From positions 6,076,001 through 6,140,000 of the forward strand of contig NC_084721.1 of NCBI RefSeq assembly GCF_033807575.1: a stretch of DNA of 64,000 nt, written 5' to 3'. Below, one piece after another: positions 1 through 11,700 of this stretch (positions are counted from its first letter, which is position 1; each line of letters begins with the position of its first letter). The DNA comes from Cydia pomonella (lineage: Eukaryota > Arthropoda > Insecta > Lepidoptera > Tortricidae). A program made the position numbers and the translations under genes. Under the pieces are notes generated by a model. That model was not told the origin of the DNA, made no database searches, and saw nothing but the letters and a program-made list of their open reading frames with translations.

Positions 1-125
1 ATTTCTATCGTTAGTACGAGTATAGTAAAACGAAAGAGATGGAAAGCCATTATAAGCGAAACTATGGCAAAGCGATTTGCCTGTTTACGCCATTAGGTAA
101 TGGATTGCATCAAGAATAACTCAAA

Positions 126-228
126 CCAACATTTATTTATCAAATAAGCCACAAGGGCATTTTTACATGTCAAGATACAGCACGTATAAATAACCAACAA
201 TTATAAAATACAATTTCAGATATCAAAG
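126..228 (-). repeat. Non-LTR-type 3' tail fragment
   Basis: This segment is closely similar to 30326-30430: both read caacatttatt, then ccacaagggcattttta, then caattataaaatacaatt. Read on the - strand the outer end gives AATAAATGTTG, as expected near the 3' end of a retroelement transcript. No coding sequence remains. The family is inferred from the two copies only. Confidence 0.45.
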
Positions 229-348
229 CCTGTAGATATTTAATGCTTACATTATGTTGTTTTTAAACCCCTAGCAATATTTTGTGACATGAATATGTCT
301 AATACCGAAATAGCGAAAAAAATTGGCTGTTTGATACATTTTGGCATG

Positions 349-1062
349 TCGGATTGTCAAAAAGCTAAAACTTCATAGCTGCATTTCAAGCAGAACTCCT
401 GGCCATCAAGGAAGGCCTCCGATTTGCACTCGAGGGACCGGTACACCCCATTTTGGCTGTCATGTCGGATTGTCAAAAAGCTGAAACTTCATAGCCGCTG
501 CGCTGTATTTCAGGCAGAACTGCTGGCCATAAGGGAAAGCCTCCGATTTGCACTCGAGGGACCGGCACACCTCCACAAAATTCGTATTCTGTTTAGTGAT
601 AGCAGATCAGGTCTAATCGAACTAGCAAATCCCAACAGCTACAATAACATTGTAAACCACACCCAAGAACTGATCCATAGACACAAAGAACACACATCAG
701 TACAATTTATCTGGTTATCCTGAGCAATGAGCTAGCTGATGACGCAGTCAAGTCCGCAACCGAATTACACCGTACACCCGTTTACCCCATAGCAGAAACT
801 TAAAACTAAACTCGCGGAAGAGAAGGTACTGTTGTACTCGTACAATAATCCAAACCACTGTAAACACACAAAATCATTACCTCCCACTCACAAACAGCTA
901 AAAGACTATGTCAACAAAAATCCACCTACCTCTGCAACAACGCAATACCTCAGCAACCACGGGTTTCACAAGGCTTACCTCTTAAGATTTATAATTGTAA
1001 ATGACGACCACTGTCCACGCAACCCTAGTAAAATTTCTAAAATATAATAAATAAATAAATAA
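349..1062 (+). pseudogene. Non-LTR retrotransposon RNase H domain remnant
   Basis: Frame 1 from about 500 to 720 reads AVFQAELLAIRESL, then IRILFSDSRSGL and VQFIWLS. This matches the RNase H domain of I/R1/Jockey-type non-LTR elements (AE..A and the SDS acidic position). The next block, SNELADDAVKSATEL (after 720), is the usual GNELAD motif but lies in another frame, so the domain is frameshifted; further stops follow. The remnant ends in an (AAAT)n-like tail near 1045-1062. Bases 349-448 are a second, diverged copy of 463-572, so the N-terminal part of the domain is locally duplicated. It is a dead fragment. Confidence 0.7.
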
Positions 1063-1067
1063 GACGA

Positions 1068-1595
1068 TGTACTGTCAAACCTTCCCACTGAGAGGACTCG
1101 ATGTTCCATGTTTTCATGTATCATGAGGAGTTGTCCGCCAAATTTTCGCTTACTCTCCTCTAGTTCAGAATAAAAGATGCGCTTCGCCACTCTCTCCTCC
1201 GCCATACGCGATACGTGACCGCACCACCGAAGCTGTCGACGCATTAGGTAAGCCTCTATTGCACCGACCTTGGCTCGTCGCAGAACTTCGGTATTTCGTA
1301 CTCGATCGGACCATCTGATGTTCATGATCTTACGCAAGGATTTGAGGTGGAACAGGTGTAAGGTACGAATGTGATGACGGTACACGCACCACGTCTCGGA
1401 AGAGTGTAAAATGTTTGGCAGCACGATCGCCCTGTATGCAGAAATTTTGGTGGCCAGTTTTAGATCGTGCGAGCAGAAGACATTGGAAACCAGTTTCCCA
1501 AATGCTGCCGCTGCAACACCGATCCTGCTGCTGATCTCAGCGTCAAGGTCACACTTCGATGTATATATAGTACTCCCCAGATAACGAGAAACGGT
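1068..1595 (-). pseudogene. Non-LTR retrotransposon reverse transcriptase C-terminal remnant
   Basis: On the - strand an open stretch reads YLGSTI, D.DAEISSRIG, AAFGKL, then LPNILHSSETW, RRAKVGAIEAYL and QLRWCGHVSRMAEERV. These are the typical motifs after the RT catalytic core in RTE/CR1-like elements (YLGS, SETW, RWxGHVxRM). The YADD catalytic box is not present, so only the thumb/connection part survives. It lies tail-to-tail with the RNase H remnant at 349-1062. Confidence 0.75.
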
Positions 1596-3252
1596 ACATA
1601 ATCACCAAGTAGATAATACTGCTAACCTTGATATACCTTACCTTTGCTCTCTCCTTTATTTTTCCTTACTTTTCTAAATTCTTTTTCGTAGTTGCATAGA
1701 GTTGGTCACACAACCGCTTCTTGCACTGTGAACACGTAGGTAACACTCAACACACACATCATAACACTTCACAAATCATCACATACACTACAGCTTAGTA
1801 ATTCTCTCCCGGATCACACAACTGCACACTCAGAAAGGGCTACCATCTTTTAAATCCGGCAGCCAGGTCAAGAAGTGTAAAAACTCCGGAATGTGGGGCT
1901 CATTCTCAATACCCGGACATATTAACATAATAATTAAAAAAAACCCAAAATAATTTGAACACTCTCCGAAAAGTAGGATTTCTCAATTCGTCCGAATCCT
2001 GTATTTTCCCGGGAGTGCGAGAATCTTGACTTCCAATATCCCGGAATTCCGGAGTCCTGGGGTCCCAAAATCACGTTGTTACGGAATCCTGGAATACTGG
2101 ATTATCCATGTTCCCAGAATTGATTTGCAAGACACTTTCTTATTTTAAATAGTATTTTTATAGTGATTTGCTCTTCGGAGCACCATTTGACGGGGTGGGT
2201 TTGCTTTGAAAACCATATATTAATCAACGGAATTCTGACCATACTCTATATTCGTGTAATTAATGTGACTTTACGTTAGCATTTTATGAGCCAGAATGCA
2301 AAACAATATTAGCAATTTTCAATAATAACCATTGTTTTTTTTTTTTTACGCATGCTAGGTGCAAACACACATTTAGTATTTTAAAAACTATAAAAATAAG
2401 AATAAGGACAGTTTATTTTCTAATAAATGTTCCAGACATAGTTAACCAGGGACCCCCGCACTAGGTTACACCTGTATCGCGGGGAACCAGTTAAGCTTGT
2501 AAAACAGAATTACGTTAAGTACTCAGATAATAAAATTAAAACTTAACAGGTTTCTTAAGTATTAAATACTTAGAACTAAAATTAAGATAAACTAGGTAAA
2601 ATTACAGTTAAGTGACACTTTGTAAAATAGCTTCTGTCTCTGTTTAATTAACCGATTGAAGTCATTTAAAAGTAGTATTTTTACTATTTTTAGCCTCATT
2701 TACAGAGTTGCCTTTTAAATCACAATGCGTAAGAATGGCGTTGTAAAAAAAAATTGTCTGTTTCATACATTTTGGCTGCCTGACCTTGACATTTTCTACG
2801 GGAGACTCACTTTTTTTTTTTGCAATTTCGGACTGGTCCCATAGTAAAAGTGGCTCAGTTTGGCCGATATATTCAGCCCGTAAATTATTTCAGGTGTCTA
2901 AATAAACACCCTGTATAATACATAGTATATATGAGCCCGGTCCATGTCGTTCATCCTATGACGAACATAAGTTGTTTCAAAAAAATTCAAAAAAAAAGAA
3001 AATTCAAAAAATCTTTATTGCGTAAGAGTAAGACACAAGCGCCGCTCTTCCTTTACGTTACATAACTATTTATATATTTTACACATGCTAAGCTAATCAA
3101 AGCTAAATCTAATTAATTTTAATTTACTGGCTAAAATTCTAGTTTAAGTATACTATTTACATTTACTTTAGAATTAAGGTATTTAAATGAATGAAAAAAT
3201 CTTACAGGAATACTTAAAAATACATGAATCCAAAAAGAAATGTATATATATG

Positions 3253-3255
<3 letters not shown>
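1596..3255. other. Intergenic, no recognisable gene
   Basis: AT-rich sequence with no ORF resembling a known protein. It includes a stretch at about 1850-2110 unusually rich in CCGGAAT/CCGGAG words, and poly-T and poly-A runs. Nothing is annotated here. Confidence 0.5.
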
Positions 3256-3289
<34 letters not shown>

Positions 3290-3304
3290 GTGTGTATGTG
3301 TGTG

Positions 3305-3348
<44 letters not shown>

Positions 3349-3373
3349 TGTGTGTGAGTGTGTGTGTGTGTGT
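3256..3373. repeat. Compound microsatellite (CT)n / (GTAT,GT)n / (GCGT)n / (GT)n
   Basis: About 14 CT units are followed by GTAT/GT units, about 12 tandem GCGT units and a GT run. Short ORFs on both strands here encode only the simple repeat (SLSL, VRAC, THTH, RTHA) and are artefacts. Confidence 0.95.
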
Positions 3374-3874
3374 CTTATTTATTTTTTCAATCATGATCAA
3401 TGTAATTCTGTCTCATCATAGGTTATGGTCTTCAGCCAATTTGTAACTTCTCTCTTGCAGTCAAAATAATGTTTCGAGTAAATGTCAAGTTGTTTGTTCA
3501 ATTTATTGTAAATATGTGAAGATTTCAAGCAGAACTGTCTGCGAGCAAATGAGGTCCTAGTTTTTACGAGTTCACGACAGTTTTTTTTCTTTTCTTTTTG
3601 TGATTTGTATTGTAGGGTAATATTTTATGTTTTTTTTAATGTAATATGCAGAATATATAATTTTCTGACTGATAGCAAATCACTGATTAAATAGAGTTGG
3701 TCAGTAGGGAATCTATTTTTTTTTTAAATACACAATCTTAATGCACGTTGAGCACGTTCAAGGTCAATAAAACGACTCTTTGCCGATCCGATACAGTATA
3801 CTAGGACAGATTGGACCAGGGATATATATATTTCATTTAATATATTACGCGAGTTTGACTGATTGATTTAACCG

Positions 3875-3990
3875 GCGGTACGATATAGCCGACTCTCCCC
3901 TAAGCTGTGACAGACGGACGGACAGACAGACGCACGAATGATCCTATAAAGGTTCCGTTTTTGTTCCTTTTGAGGTACGGAACACTAAAA
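3875..3990 (-). repeat. Fragment of the gggttccgta interspersed element
   Basis: The segment contains the GACGGACGGACAGACAGACG tract, then AAAGGTTCCGTTTT and GGTACGGAACACTAAAAA, which is one conserved end of the element that is complete at 10827-11848. The remainder is absent or too diverged to delimit. Confidence 0.6.
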
Positions 3991-4140
3991 ATAAATATAT
4001 ATCAAGTGTTATTCACCAAAAACTTTCAATTACATTTCTCTAAGAGTTTTAACTGTCTTATAATTTTTTTTAATGTACGTTTTTATTTCCTTGTAAAAAT
4101 CCATACACCCATAACTTAGACATTTCAATCCCGGACTACA

Positions 4141-4350
4141 ATGGATACCTCGCCCGCACGCTCCTCGGACACCTCTAAACTAGGACAAAACCGGAGAAAC
4201 CCGGACGGATGGCAGCCCTACCGCCAGAAACAACGCGTAACCAGTGAACGGAAAAAAACACTTTCCGCCGTAATACCGATAGCGCCGAATAAGGAGTATT
4301 ACTGCTCTGCCGCAGGCGCAGAATGTTCTACCGCCGGAGTGCAGCACTAG
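4141..4350 (+). other. GC-richer 69-codon ORF of unknown nature
   Basis: An ATG-started ORF begins MDTSPARSSDTSKLGQNRRN and is rich in Arg, Ser and Pro. Its base composition is clearly richer in GC than its flanks. No splice sites or polyA context make it convincing as a gene. It could be the N-terminal scrap of a retroelement ORF1, which are often polar at this end. I do not recognise it. Confidence 0.2.
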
Positions 4351-4393
4351 CACCTTTCGTAAATCATAGAGTAACTTATAGGTATATACTTCC

Positions 4394-4489
4394 TATCCAA
4401 ACCCAAGACAACAAATATAATTTACTAGCAGCAGTACACGTTATCGTGCCGTCCAAGTCAAATTATATTTGTTGTCTTGGATTTGGATA
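4394..4489. repeat. Hairpin: 30-bp inverted repeat, 36-nt loop
   Basis: Left arm 4394-4423 and right arm 4460-4489 are reverse complements at 29 of 30 positions. The loop is 36 nt. The arms are far longer than chance would give. It may be a small fold-back element or a precursor-like hairpin. Confidence 0.85.
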
Positions 4490-4714
4490 CTCGTATAATT
4501 GTAATCAAACTTCACAGGTAAGTTCGTTTGATTATTAAATATACTGCGCCTTAAACTGATTTTTGACAAGTTTTCATAGATCATAAAATATCACATTAAT
4601 GCATCAAGGCAATAGCTCTATAAATAAATTTAATAAAATTCTTTTTTTATAAAATTATTTTAAATATTTGATCCTTTCGTACTAAAATATTTTTTATATT
4701 CTAAAGAAAGGTTA

Positions 4715-4835
4715 CAAAGGGCCTATCGGAAAACGCGAAAATCGAAATATAGTCTTCATCGCTCGAATAAGCAAGAGTGATAAAGAGGTTAGATAACGAA
4801 ATTTTGATTTTCTTGTATCGCGGTAGACCTTCAAA
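4715..4835. repeat. Diverged MITE with agggcctaycg ends
   Basis: The left end AAAGGGCCTATCGG..CGCGAAAATCGAAAT and right end TTGATTTTC..CGCGGTAGACCTT form imperfect terminal inverted repeats. They resemble the ends of the better-preserved copies at 4999-5126 and 60811-60944. Confidence 0.5.
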
Positions 4836-4998
4836 TTGTGATGGATTGGGGTAGTGGCGCCCCATGCGCAGAGTTTCGCGTAATATTCCCTATTTCTGGC
4901 AACAAAAGACCTTAAGGGTGGAGGGGTTTAGTCCGTTGGCGGCTAGATGAAAATTCTTTAGTGCAGCCGAGTCGGGCATGCTGCCGGATGCCAGGGGT

Positions 4999-5126
4999 GG
5001 CCTACCGCGAAAGCCGAAATTTGCAAATTGCGGGGATCTTTCTCTTTTACTCTCACTAAGACGCAATTAAAATGAAAGAGAAAAATGCTCGCAATTGACG
5101 AACTTCAATTTTCGCGGTAATAGCCC
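4999..5126. repeat. MITE, ggcctaccgcg family
   Basis: A fold-back element: the left end GGCCTACCGCGAAAGCCGAA pairs with the right end TTCAATTTTCGCGGTAATAGCC. Inner parts (TTGCAAATTGCGGGGATC against GCTCGCAATTGACGAA) also pair. Related copies lie at 57516-57618 and 60811-60944. Confidence 0.75.
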
Positions 5127-6659
5127 AGGCCGGCTGTATCCAATGAGGATTACCTCCACCTAAACCACGAAAAGAAAGGATTTCTAGGTGACTACGAAAC
5201 CCTAAAAATTACCCAAATCGAGATTGAACGTTTAAAAAGTATATTTCAAAGTGTCCTTATTCTAATCAGTGAAAATCAATTCATTTTGAATACGAAATAC
5301 TTCCAAGCCTCTATTGAGTGACAATTGGTTCAATTGTATTTTAATATGAATTTAATTAATTCAATCTGAGTTCGTTTAAATGAGTTCGTTTGTTCAACCT
5401 TAATATGAAGGTGACTCTTTGAACAATAAACACTAACTTACCTAGGTAGATAAACTAAAATGTACAAAAATAAATAGTAAATATGTACTTAGCTTTTCAT
5501 GGTTGGTTAATGAATATTATAAGAATGTATGACAATATTTATAAAATAAATAATATATAGAATTACAATAAGTTTTAAGTTATACATTTTGATACTAAAT
5601 TAAAAACAAAATTAGTCGGTAGTTATTAATATTACTATAATAAATTTTACAAGAAAAATATAATTAGACCTTAGGTATCTTTTTTTTATGAACAAAAAAC
5701 ATTTCTGAATTATGTTTGCAATTTAACCAACTTTACGTATATTTATTACACTTGAAATATCTATGATTTTTTCAAATAAAAGAACAATTTTTGAAATCGG
5801 TTCACATGATAGAGAATTATCCTCGAAAACCAAGAAATCGCGCAAATTAGTTAGACCATTTGCCGATAGATGGCGCTGTACACAATTATGCTTAGTATAG
5901 GTACTTCTGATCAAAAGTCTTTCGCCTTTATTACGAGATGAATAAAAAAATTAATAAAATAATCGTTAATAAAAGAACTAAGATAAAATTATATAACTGG
6001 CTCAGTGGTACCACACTATTAGGCTAGGCCTGTATCGTGGTGACAGCTCTACAAACAAAAATGTATGTAGTAACATTTTTGGGGTATCCTCTTAACTAAA
6101 GTACCTATCTTGTATAATTGATGAAAAACATGCGCTGAATGAATAATAATTCCGATTATTATGAATAATAATTAGATAATTCAAAGTTTGTACGGAACCC
6201 TCGGTGCATGAGTAAAACTAACTCGCACTTGACCGGTTTTTTCCAGAATCTTGATTACCTACTAAATGTCCCGTTTCCCACTTTGAAAATACCTGTTTAT
6301 CATAACAATAATCAAAATTATTAGCAGTTTTCGAGCCCGCGACTAAAATTACGGAGCCTATTGGCCTGATTCAAAGAATGAGATACGATAACGATAGTTT
6401 AGATAAGTTCTCATTTAGATATCGTTTGTACGTCGTATAATTGACAGAAGCAGCTCGATTTGGGCAACCAATGTCACTTTGACGTTAGAAATATCGTAAA
6501 TAGATCTTATTGGGATCACGGAATCGAAATAAACGTCAATTTTGACATGTCGTTTAGTTATCGATCTTTTAAAGATCTTTCCAATATCTTAAACGTATCT
6601 CGTGTTTGGTACAACACTATTTATTTTTTGACATATCTCGTCCCTGCTTCGTGCCATGA
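5127..6659. other. Intergenic, AT-rich
   Basis: No gene is visible. A short stretch at 6192-6242 (TACGGAACCCTC..CTCGCACTTGACCGGTTTT) is a scrap of one end of the gggttccgta element. Confidence 0.5.
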
Positions 6660-6811
6660 CTACTTCAAAACATTTAGTTACTGACTCTCAGCGGACGTGT
6701 ACCGCTGTCAGCAAACGCATTGTGTGGTGATAACATGATAACAAATTGATAAAGTTTACCTACAGTTTGACATTTACCTACAGTCGACATATTGCATTAC
6801 GTCACGAAGTC

Positions 6812-6814
6812 ATG
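6812..6814 (+). CDS. Candidate ATG-only first coding exon of FMO-A
   Basis: The sequence reads GAAGTCATG followed directly by GTGAGT, a consensus splice donor. The first certain FMO-A exon starts at 8742 in phase 0 after a TTTTTTTCAG acceptor. Joining the two gives M-GKISNPRVCVIGAG, a normal N-terminus for an insect FMO, in which the Rossmann motif begins within the first 10-15 residues. No in-frame ATG exists in the 8742 exon before the motif, so an upstream start is required. Other upstream ATGs with donors are possible. Confidence 0.4.
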
Positions 6815-7613
6815 GTGAGTTACCTAGTAGCAGAAAACAAATACATGGAAACAATTAATTTTGCAATAAATAATAATCTTTTATTATTATTAATACTAAG
6901 GCAAAGTTATGACTATGGTTTTGTTGGGAATTAATAAATATAAGTCTAAGAAGAAAAGGTACTAGATATGTACAATAATTGTAAGATAACAAAGTAACTC
7001 CATTGTTTTTGTGTTCATTTCGTTAAGACGTTTTAACTACTTTTGAGGGAAATTGTGACTAGGTTGTTTATTGATAGGTGGATATTTTTAGCTACATATA
7101 TTAAGCAAGAATTTTTTTAAAGAATATCTTTGACTATTAATATGTTAAATTAACTAAACTAAATATAAAATATATCATTATTTTAGTAAAAAAAAATCTC
7201 AAGCGTGTTTGTGTTATAAAAATGAGAAACGCCTTTGTCACCACATTTACGAAGGCGGCTTCGGATACAATCGAATACTCCACTGTTCATACTCTGCATA
7301 GTGACTTTATGGTTCATACTGAACAACTTTTATTATGGGGCCAACGCCGATATCGCGAAAATAATGGAAGGTGGTTAAAATATCAACCTGTATATATAAA
7401 AAATTGTGAAAAGTTGCATGGAATAACATTCATAGTTAAAAAAACGCATTTAACCGATTTGTAAGACCAAAGTGATTCCATAAGAGCTCGTTCAACAAAG
7501 TTTTGTACGGAGCTCTAAAAAATTTTTAATATTGAATATTGAAAAACCGTTCTTAATAAGTTGTCTGAATGGAACGGAATAGCTGCCGAAACACCTGTCA
7601 AAGCAGAGGCGTT

Positions 7614-7686
7614 TTTAGGGTTCCGTAGCCAAATGGCAAAAAACGGAACCCTTATAGATTCGTCATGTCCGTCTGTCTGTCCGATT
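7614..7686 (+). repeat. Truncated gggttccgta element end
   Basis: This is identical in pattern to the start of the copies at 10827 and 46420 (GGGTTCCGTAGCCAAATGGC, then the GTCCGTCTGTCTGTCCGA tract), but it stops abruptly at about 7686. Confidence 0.85.
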
Positions 7687-7991
7687 ATTTCTTACTGCAA
7701 GAATGTTTTAAGTTTTCAAAGGCCACATTCGATATTGTTTTCATACAATTTAAATATACGATACAAAGAGCATCTAATCACTATACGATACACAAATAAT
7801 TGTAAATAACGATACTTAGGCAATAATAGTATAATATTTTATATTTACAATTGTTTCTGTCAGAACATTCTTAAAAAGGTACTTGTTGTTTTTCTTATTT
7901 TTTCGCAACTGTATTATAAAACGTCGTTGGAACTTTCCGCACTAGCATCGAAATGAACTATTTATTAATCAAGGAAAAATAAATACGAACC

Positions 7992-8062
7992 CGTTACAGA
8001 TGTAGTGAATAATTCTTTCTCATCGTATTTTCTCGGAATCGTTTGTATTTGTCATGTCATGC
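7992..8062. repeat. Partial MITE, acagatgtagtgaataat end
   Basis: The sequence ACAGATGTAGTGAATAATTC..TCATCGTATTTTCTCG matches the left end of the complete element at 56186-56637. Only this end is present. The adjacent gggttccgta element starts 35 bp further on. Confidence 0.6.
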
Positions 8063-8096
8063 AACTAAACAGGAAATTTACATTAAATAAAAAAAA

Positions 8097-8663
8097 CGGC
8101 CAAGTGCGAGTCGGACTCGCCCATGAAGGGTTCCGTACTATTTATGACGAATTTTTTTAGGTTTATCATTCTCTTATTTTAAAAGTTACAGGGGGGGGGG
8201 GACACACATTTTATCAATTTGGAAGTGTGAAACCTCAATATCATTTTTTAAGACCTATCCATAGATACTCCACACGTATGGGTATGATGAAAAAAAATTT
8301 TCTTTTTTTAATTTTATGACGTATTAAAAAAAACTACTGAAACTGGAACTCAAAAAATATTTTTTCATCAAACCCATACGTGTGGGGTATCTATGGACCT
8401 ATCCAGTATATGGAGCAGTATAGTACCTATATGGAGTTTCAGTTCTAAGTATGGGGAACCCCCAAAATTTATTGTATTTTTTTTGTGTGATAATCTTAAT
8501 GCGGTTTATATATTTAATACATCTACTTACTCGTACCAAGTTTAAATAGTATAGCTCTTATAGTTTCGGAAAAAAGTGGCTGTGACATAACCGGACAGAC
8601 AGACGGACATGACGAATCTATAAGGGTTCCGTTTTTTACCATTTGGCTACGGAACCCTAAAAA
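8097..8663 (-). repeat. gggttccgta element, single-module copy
   Basis: The element starts CGGCCAAGTGCGAGTCGGACTCGCC and ends CTACGGAACCCTAAAAA. It contains the CCATACGTGTGGGGTATC module and the GACAGACAGACGGACATGACG tract. One end carries a perfect short palindrome, GCGAGTC-G-GACTCGC. It is non-coding and sits just upstream of the FMO-A exon at 8742. Class is unresolved; see 10827-11848. Confidence 0.85.
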
Positions 8664-8741
8664 TAAACTTTCCTTCTCCATGAAAAATGGAGGCGTCTAC
8701 CAATCTCCCGCATTTAAACTTGCATTTTGTCTTTTTTTCAG

Positions 8742-11700
8742 GGGAAAATAAGTAATCCACGAGTCTGTGTAATCGGAGCAGGTGTCGCCGGGTTATCTTC
8801 AGCCAGATATTTAAAGGAGGAAGGCATTAATTTCACCGTCCTAGAATGTACGAGATACATCGGTGGTACCTGGCGATACGACCCCAGAGTGGGGACAGAC
8901 GAGAACGGACTACCTCTGCATACGAGCATGTATAAGCATTTAAGGTAAATAGAAGGAATAATTTGCCTTTAGTGCTTATTCTTTCAGGCTATTTATCTTA
9001 TCATCTTGGATTCATTAGGCATAGATAGTCGTCTAGATCTCAAATAACATGTTGTAATACGGTATACGTTTCATTGTAGTGCAGTGTTTTAGTTTTATAC
9101 ATTTCTGCAATATTCGTAGCTGCTTTCATTTTTTCTACAAAAAAATAACAAAGAACTGTCCTGTAGGAGAAAAATTGACAAAAAGCATTACTTCTTTTTA
9201 TAAAAATTTTGCTTTCAGCACTGCGATTTCTAGATCTTTAATTGAAATACGAGACAGGCAAACTTATCACCTCCATATTTTATCTAAATAAATATTTTTT
9301 TAATGAACGAATAAATATATACAAACAATTTGGTGTTCCGTCTAACCATTGTCAACGCTGCATGTCGACGAGATAAATCTAAGTAGGTATATTAGGAACA
9401 ATGGGACATTACAATGAGGAAAATATATCATAGTGCTGTGTACGAAGTACACACAATAAATGACAAAATAGCATACGTAAATGATTTCACGTTCCAGGAC
9501 AAATCTGCCAAAGCCCGCGATGGAACTAAACGGGTACCGGTTACCTGATGACACGCCTTCCTATCCCAGTTGGGAGCGCTACTATAAGTACCTGAAACAC
9601 ATTGCCAAACATTTTGATATAGAGAAGCATATACAAGTAAGAACCAATGTCACGTTCAATGGCGAAACACGCAGGAGCCGTGTATCATGCTGTCATGATA
9701 CACGGCTCCTTCTCGCATTTGTCGGCGGCTGATCGTAAGATCAGGCAGATCGTGAAATTCCTAGGCATATCGTGAAACGTAAAAATCTTTGTCTCGTTCC
9801 CTGAGTCGAGTTTTTCTGGACAGTTTGCCCTTCGAGCATCTGAAGTAACCCAAAAAACCTATCCTATTTACCTATCTATTGGTTTAATGTGATAACCGTC
9901 AAAACATTACACAGGAACATTACGATCTGCCTGATCATACGATCAGCCGCCGACTTAGACACGAACGTGTACATGTCAATTATAATATTATACGTAATTC
10001 AATGCACATTTTGATTTATATGACAGCAAATACGACACAGGTACTTTGATAAATGATATAAGTTCTTCTGATTCCAGTTCCTACGTCTAGTTGTATCAGT
10101 AAATAGGACAGATAATGTATGGAAAGTAAAACATAAACATGTTATCACTGGAGAAGAGTTTGTAGAAGATTACGATTACGTGATAATAGGAACAGGACAT
10201 CACAGTAAACCCAACAGACCTGTTATAACAGGAGAAGAGAAATTCAAAGGTAGTTTTAGAAAATACATACATATAATCACTCCTATTTCCCGGAGGAATA
10301 GGCAGAGACCACGGATTTCCACTTGCTACGATCCTGACATACGAGTATACCTCTTTTGCTTTCTTCACTTTCATAACATTCCTCATACACGCTCGCCGGT
10401 TTAGGGTCCTCTTGACCTGGCCTTTCTTCAGGATTTCCCTGATTTAATCAGAGAAAGTCCGCCGAGCTCTGCCTCTTCCAGCTCCCTCTTCTACTTCTCC
10501 TTCTCCTTTTTTTCTTTCTTTAGATTTAGAAAATGTATTATGATTCAATGATCGTTGAATCTTATCCTCATTTACCTTTATAACTTCCACTGAAAGGCAT
10601 TTTACCGTACCCAAAGTGTCATTTACCATACCCAAAGTGTCGTTTAACGTATCTAAAGTGTCATTTGCCGTACCCAAAATGTCGTTTACCATACCCAAAG
10701 TGTCATTTACCTTACCCAAATTGTCGTTTAACGTAATCTAAGTGTCGTTTACCGTACCCAAAGTGTCGTTTACCGTACCCAAGGAGTCGCTTACCATAGG
10801 CAGAACTCAACTGGGCCATTTTTATTAGGGTTCCGTAGCCAAATGGCAAAAAACGGAACCCTTATAGATTCGTCATGTCCGTCTGTCTGTCCGATTCTGT
10901 CACAGCCACTTTTTTCCGAAACTATAAGAGCTGTACTGTTCAAACTTAGTAAGTGGATGTATTCTATGAACCGCATTAAGATTTTCACACAAAAATAGAA
11001 AAAAAAACAATAAATTTTGGGGGTTCCCCATACTTAGAACTGAAACTCAAAAAATCTTTTTTCAACAAACCCATACGTGTGGGGTATCTATGGATAGGTC
11101 TTCAAAAATGATATTGAGGTTTCTAATATCATTTTTTTCTAAAATGAATAGTTTGCGCGAGAGACACTTCCAAAGTGGTAAAATGTGTGTCCCCCCCCCC
11201 CCCCCCGTAACTTCTAAAATAACAGAATGAAAAATCTAAAAAAAATATATGATATACATTGCCATGTAAACTTCCACCGAAAATTAGTTTGAACGAGATC
11301 TAGTAAGTAGTTTTTTTTTAATACGTCTTGAAAATAAAATAAAAATTTTTTTTCATCATATCCATACGTGTGGGGTATCTATGGATAGGTCTTCAAAAAT
11401 GATATTAAGGTTTTTAATATCATTTTTTTCTAAACTGAATAGTTTGCGCGAGAGAACCTTCCAAAGTGAAAAAAAGTGTGTCCTCCCTGTAACTTCTAAC
11501 ATAACAGAATGAAAAATCTAAAAAAAATATATGATATACATTACTATGCAAACTTCCACCGAAAATTGATTTGAACGAGATCTAGTGAGTAGTTTTTTTT
11601 TTAATACGTCATAAAATTTTAAAAAAAAATTTTCATCACACATGTGATAGATTTTCAAAAATGATATTTAGGTTCCTAATATCATTTTTTTCTAAACTGA

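Noticed and set aside
3131..3446. ORFs with SLSL/VRAC/THTH repeats
   Set aside because: These are translations of the compound microsatellite.
9481..9732. The 83-codon ORF as the true extent of FMO-A exon 2
   Set aside because: It reads past the CAA|GTAAGA donor at 9637 into the hairpin; phase and homology to FMO-B support the end at 9636.
10604..10799. CRISPR-like array
   Set aside because: Units abut with no spacers and the genome is eukaryotic; it is a minisatellite.
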